A program made the translations under genes and the position numbers. This document shows, piece after piece, positions 61,601 to 64,000 of a stretch of 64,000 nucleotides of DNA (position 1 is its first letter; every line of letters starts with the position of its first letter). Source of the DNA: JBCBCP01 sp039817385 (GTDB lineage Bacteria; Pseudomonadota; Alphaproteobacteria; Rhodobacterales; Rhodobacteraceae); NCBI GenBank assembly GCA_039817385.1, contig JBCBVY010000002.1, positions 1-64,000 on the forward strand. Reading direction: 5' to 3'. The notes under the pieces were generated by a model, which saw only the letters and a list, made by a program, of their open reading frames with translations, was not told where the DNA came from and did not search any database.

Positions 61601-62235
61601 TGGCCGACGTGTACGAGGCGCGCAAGTCGTTTGCCTACGGCGTGGATGGCAAGGCGGCGGCCAATCCGAAGCTGCTGCAAAAGGCGCTCGCGGATGTGGA
61701 GCTGGCCTATCAGAACCTCGAAAGCGTGGAGCTGGGGGTTACCACCGTTGATCACTATTTCGATACGTTGGGCGGCATTGCACGCGCAGTGAAACGGGCC
61801 CGCGGGACGGATGCGGCGGTCTATATTGGCGATCAGACGCGCGGCACGGCCAAGGTCCGGACGCTGAAGGATCAGGTCGCGCTGGAAACCCGCAGCCGTG
61901 CGATCAACCCAAAGTATTTTGAAGGTCTCTTGAAGCACGGTGCCGAAGGTGTGCGCCAGATCGAGGCGACGGTGACCAATACGCTGGGCTGGTCAGCCAC
62001 AACCGGACAGGTTGATCCGTGGGTGTATCAGCGCATTTCGGAAACCTTTGTGCTGGATGACGAGATGCGCGCGCGCATTGCCGATCTGAACCCGACCGCG
62101 GCGAGCCGGATGGCGGGGCGTCTGCTGGAGGCGTCGGATCGCGACTATTGGCAGCCAGATGCTCAGACGCTGGAAGCGCTGCAGGACGCGGCGGACCAGC
62201 TTGAGGATCGGATGGAAGGGATCGCGGCGCAATGA
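58681..62235 (+). CDS. bchH: Magnesium chelatase subunit H
   Basis: A protein of 1184 aa, the expected size. The likely start is TTG at 58681 (encoding MRGDLGITPAPAYRVVIVTLDSH), overlapping the bchB end by 11 bases with GAGG upstream; the frame upstream is antisense-like bchB sequence and no ATG or GTG fits. The large porphyrin-binding subunit works with BchI and BchD (outside the window) to insert Mg into protoporphyrin IX. Family blocks include SLTGFSLVGGPAYNDNPAAIDVLKALDVPYIAAHPLEFQTL, GMHGALEFMPGKQAGPSGADWPDRLIGDMPNVYLYAANNPSEATLAKRR and EGAYGSNVNQLVDSSAFGDEDELADVYEARKSFAYG. The sequence GPEGCMGCAHRCTAGQEP holds three closely spaced cysteines. Confidence 0.96.
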   Translation: MRGDLGITPAPAYRVVIVTLDSHAAGPARRALGKMAGEYPGLEVEIFAAAEWGERPEAFEAADKAVRAADIVIANLLFLEEHVARIMPALKARRDHCDAMIGVVADADIVKMTRMGTLDMMAPPSGAMKLIKRLRGSSKPSSSDGAKKVAMLRRLPKLLKYVPGKAQDLRAWFLIMQYWLGGSDDNIEAMIRFLLARYARGTGWADFPDAAAPIEYPETGLYHPDLPDRIATDAADLPRRLDGPTIGILMMRSYVLAGDTDHYDHVIRSFEARGMNVIPAFAGGLDGRPAIDAYFTDRIDAMVSLTGFSLVGGPAYNDNPAAIDVLKALDVPYIAAHPLEFQTLGQWAASKQGLGPIETTMLIALPELDGATTPTVFAGRHGPEGCMGCAHRCTAGQEPKAMSPCRERIASLAARVEKQALLRRSEMKSRKVGIVLFGFPPNAGAAGTAAYLSVFESLYNTLHRLAERGYDLTPPASVEALRETVLQGNAARFGQEANVFAHVSADQIVGGTPWLSEIEAQWGPAPGRVQADGRGVFVLGAEFGNVFVGLQPGFGYEGDPMRLLFEGGFAPTHAFSAFYLWLKHTWQADVLLHFGMHGALEFMPGKQAGPSGADWPDRLIGDMPNVYLYAANNPSEATLAKRRSNAVTITHLTPPLAKSGLYKGLSELKDSLTRWRGLPLDADDRAELEALIAEQADAVDMGGSAPADLWLRLLETEDALIPEGLHVVGAPLSDAARNAYLGLMDLPDAEARTRVAHLLQQETELAALLNALDGRYTPPVPGGDLIRSAEILPTGRNIHAFDPFRMPTEYACRDGAQQAQLLLETHDSLPRSVALVLWGSDNIKSDGGPIAQALALMGARPRFDSFGRLSGADLVPLEELGRPRIDVIMTLSGIFRDLLPLQTRMLAEAALKCAEADEPLEQNFIRAHALAYAKQMGVSLADAALRVFSNAEGAYGSNVNQLVDSSAFGDEDELADVYEARKSFAYGVDGKAAANPKLLQKALADVELAYQNLESVELGVTTVDHYFDTLGGIARAVKRARGTDAAVYIGDQTRGTAKVRTLKDQVALETRSRAINPKYFEGLLKHGAEGVRQIEATVTNTLGWSATTGQVDPWVYQRISETFVLDDEMRARIADLNPTAASRMAGRLLEASDRDYWQPDAQTLEALQDAADQLEDRMEGIAAQ

Positions 62236-62265
62236 CCTTCTGTTTGTCCACTTTCGATCTGTCGG

Positions 62266-62370
62266 AGTGGGGGGCTGTCAGGCGGCTATGCCGCCGCAAC
62301 CCGGCAGCACATAGCAGCGCTATGTGCGAGAGGGCCCCCACACCCCCGGGATTTTTTGAAACAGAGAAGG
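62266..62370 (+). repeat. Palindromic repeat, copy 3: elaborated hairpin between bchH and bchL
   Basis: The outer stem GTGGGGG (62267-62273) pairs with CCCCCAC (62335-62341). The enlarged loop holds two further hairpins: GGCGG (62281-62285) with CCGCC (62291-62295), and GCACATAG (62307-62314) with CTATGTGC (62320-62327). After the outer stem come ACCCCCGGGATTTTTT and an AGAGAAGG remnant of the conserved arm. The element fills most of the 166-base gap and could act as an RNA processing, stability or attenuation structure ahead of bchL. Confidence 0.85.
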
Positions 62371-62401
62371 CGCAATCCGCACCTTCAGGGAGGACAGTGC
62401 G

Positions 62402-63310
62402 ATGAGTCCGTTGGATAGACAGCCCCCCGCTTTGCGCGCGACGCGTGGCCAGGATGGCGAAGGATCGGTGCAGGTGCATCAGGACAGCTCGATGAAGATC
62501 GAGGGGGCCAAGGTATTCTCGGTCTACGGGAAGGGCGGGATTGGCAAGTCCACGACCTCCTCCAACCTGTCGGCGGCGTTTTCGATGCTGGGCAAGCGCG
62601 TGTTGCAGATCGGCTGTGATCCCAAGCATGACAGCACGTTTACGCTGACCGGCAGCCTTGTGCCGACGGTGATCGACATCCTGAAAGAGGTCGATTTCCA
62701 CCCCGAAGAGTTGCGGCCCGAGGATTTCGTCTTTGACGGTTTCAACGGTGTGAAATGCGTCGAGGCCGGTGGGCCGCCCGCGGGCACGGGCTGTGGCGGT
62801 TATGTCGTGGGGCAGACCGTCAAGCTGCTGAAGCAGCATCACCTGCTGGATGACACCGATGTCGTGATCTTTGACGTGCTGGGCGATGTTGTCTGCGGCG
62901 GCTTTGCCGCGCCCCTGCAGCATGCCGACCGCGCGCTGATCGTGACGGCAAATGATTTTGACAGCATCTACGCGATGAACCGGATCATCGCCGCGGTGCA
63001 AGCAAAGTCGAACAACTACAAAGTTCGGCTGGCGGGCTGCGTCGCGAACCGCTCCCGCGAGACGGACGAAGTGGATCGGTATTGTAAGACTGTCGGTTTT
63101 AACCGGATTGCGCATATGCCCGATCTGGACGCCATTCGCCGCTCGCGCCTGAAGAAGAAGACGCTGTTCGAGATGCCCGACGACCAAGAGATCGTCGACG
63201 TGCGCAAGGAATATATCCGGCTGGCCGAGACGCTTTGGAACGGGACCGAACCGCTCGCGCCCGCGCCGTTGGAAGACCGCCATATCTTTGAGCTTCTGGG
63301 CTTCGATTGA
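62402..63310 (+). CDS. bchL: Light-independent protochlorophyllide reductase iron protein BchL
   Basis: A protein of 302 aa from the ATG at 62402, behind GGGAGG. NifH-like homodimeric ATPase that feeds electrons to BchNB. P-loop VYGKGGIGKSTTSSNLSAAF; the bridging 4Fe-4S ligands are the Cys of PPAGTGCGGYV and of GDVVCGGFAAP. The flexible N-terminal extension of about 30 residues is typical. It is the only gene of the operon separated from its neighbour by a sizeable gap, filled by repeat copy 3. It overlaps bchM by one base. Confidence 0.97.
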   Translation: MSPLDRQPPALRATRGQDGEGSVQVHQDSSMKIEGAKVFSVYGKGGIGKSTTSSNLSAAFSMLGKRVLQIGCDPKHDSTFTLTGSLVPTVIDILKEVDFHPEELRPEDFVFDGFNGVKCVEAGGPPAGTGCGGYVVGQTVKLLKQHHLLDDTDVVIFDVLGDVVCGGFAAPLQHADRALIVTANDFDSIYAMNRIIAAVQAKSNNYKVRLAGCVANRSRETDEVDRYCKTVGFNRIAHMPDLDAIRRSRLKKKTLFEMPDDQEIVDVRKEYIRLAETLWNGTEPLAPAPLEDRHIFELLGFD

Positions 63311-63990
63311 TGCAGTACGACCGCACATTGGCACGGGTCGAAACCTATTTCGACAAGACAGCGACCCAGGTTTGGGAGCGTCTGACATCAGACGCGCCGG
63401 TCAGCCGTGTGCGGGAAACCGTGCGGGCGGGCCGGGACCAGATGCGGGCGATCATGCTGTCGCGCGTGCCCGAAGACCTTACCGGGCTGCGGGTGCTGGA
63501 TGCCGGGTGTGGTGCGGGGCAGATGACGGCAGAGCTGGCCGAACGCGGGGCAACCGTGGTTGCGGTGGATATTTCGCCCTCGCTGGTCGACGTGGCGGAG
63601 CGGCGGCTTGATCCGGCGCTGCGGTCGCAGGTGACGTTCCGCTCTGGCGATATGCTCGACCCGGCACTGGGTGCGTTTGACTACGTGCTGGCGATGGACA
63701 GCCTGATTTACTACGGCGCGGAGGACATCGGACAGGCGTTGAAAACCCTGACCAATCGCACATCGGGTGCCGTGGTCTTTACTGTCGCCCCGCGGACCCG
63801 TCCGCTGATGGCAATGTGGTACGCGGGCAAGCTTTTTCCACGCTCTGATCGTTCCCCGGTTATGATCCCGCATGCGTTAGAGCCTATCCAGGCGGCTTCC
63901 AGTGCCGCTGGCGTTGCCGAGATGGTGCGACCCGTCGAGCGCGTCAGCAGCGGGTTCTACATCTCTCAGGCGATGGAGGTGCGCGTATGA
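63310..63990 (+). CDS. bchM: Magnesium-protoporphyrin O-methyltransferase BchM
   Basis: A protein of 226 aa from the ATG at 63310 (the A is also the last base of the bchL stop). SAM-dependent methylation of the C13 propionate of Mg-protoporphyrin. SAM motif I LRVLDAGCGAGQMTAELAERGATVVAVD, then DYVLAMDSLIYYGAEDIGQAL, and RVSSGFYISQAMEVRV at the C-terminus, all typical. Its stop overlaps the following ATG. Confidence 0.96.
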   Translation: MQYDRTLARVETYFDKTATQVWERLTSDAPVSRVRETVRAGRDQMRAIMLSRVPEDLTGLRVLDAGCGAGQMTAELAERGATVVAVDISPSLVDVAERRLDPALRSQVTFRSGDMLDPALGAFDYVLAMDSLIYYGAEDIGQALKTLTNRTSGAVVFTVAPRTRPLMAMWYAGKLFPRSDRSPVMIPHALEPIQAASSAAGVAEMVRPVERVSSGFYISQAMEVRV

Positions 63991-64000
63991 GCCTTGCCCG
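63987..64000 (+). CDS. Start of the gene after bchM, probably lhaA (window edge)
   Basis: Only ATG AGC CTT GCC CG is visible (Met-Ser-Leu-Ala), overlapping the bchM stop as ATGA. In photosynthesis clusters with bchFNBHLM the next gene is nearly always lhaA, a PucC-family light-harvesting 1 assembly protein. The identity is inferred from position only. Confidence 0.4.

Overview
The window comes from the chromosome of an alphaproteobacterium of the family Rhodobacteraceae, most likely a Roseobacter-group aerobic anoxygenic phototroph. The evidence is bacteriochlorophyll synthesis genes in the typical order (bchFNBHLM on one strand, ppaA-ppsR-bchG-bch2-bchP-idi on the other), the RegB/SenC/RegA redox system, a kinase-less DivL-like PAS protein beside tsaE-amgK-murU-addBA, and the order maf / rho-mnmE-mnmG-rsmG-parA-parB that marks the chromosome origin in Rhodobacterales. 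The DNA is GC-rich and tightly packed, with many ATGA start/stop overlaps. I cannot name the species.

Layout. 0-2.6 kb: the 3' part of a mitofilin-like membrane protein, beginning inside a (GAGACC)22 tract, then hemY. 2.6-6.1 kb: ahcY, an FkbM methyltransferase, an HD hydrolase and a GNAT enzyme. 6.1-8.9 kb: the redox regulon switch regA, senC and regB. 8.9-19.2 kb: DivL-like gene, tsaE, amgK, murU, addB, addA, trxA. 19.2-30.5 kb: a KpsS-like gene, hslVU (with a heat-shock-type promoter), an esterase lipoprotein, an MFS transporter, smr, mltA, a Tim44-like gene, fxsA, secB, dnaQ, coaE, aroE, maf. 30.47-30.98 kb: an AT-rich gap with DnaA boxes, the likely oriC, from which maf-aroE-coaE-dnaQ and rho-mnmE-mnmG-rsmG-parAB diverge. 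Two parS sites lie inside mnmG and rsmG. 37.7-48.9 kb: hemW, rdgB, rph, hrcA, grpE, mutS, a short FAH-family gene, a zeta-class GST gene, glpK, glpD. 48.9-64 kb: the photosynthesis gene cluster, including the two light/oxygen regulators ppsR and ppaA. Three TGT-N12-ACA boxes of the PpsR type lie at the two regulated promoters. The window ends in the first codons of the gene after bchM, probably lhaA.

How it fits together. RegB/RegA and PpsR/PpaA are the two classic controls of photosynthesis genes, and both lie within about 25 kb of the putative origin. BchN, BchB and BchL form dark-operative protochlorophyllide reductase. BchH and BchM make Mg-protoporphyrin monomethyl ester. BchF hydrates the 3-vinyl group. 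BchG and BchP attach and reduce the geranylgeranyl tail, whose precursor pathway Idi feeds.

The most unusual observation is one palindromic repeat present three times along the bch operon: as the added C-terminal tail of BchN, inside the linker of BchB, and as an elaborate hairpin between bchH and bchL. Two of the three copies are translated. Other points worth checking are the oriC/parS landscape, the CtrA box before the DivL-like gene, the hexanucleotide tract, and repeated hairpin elements between convergent genes.
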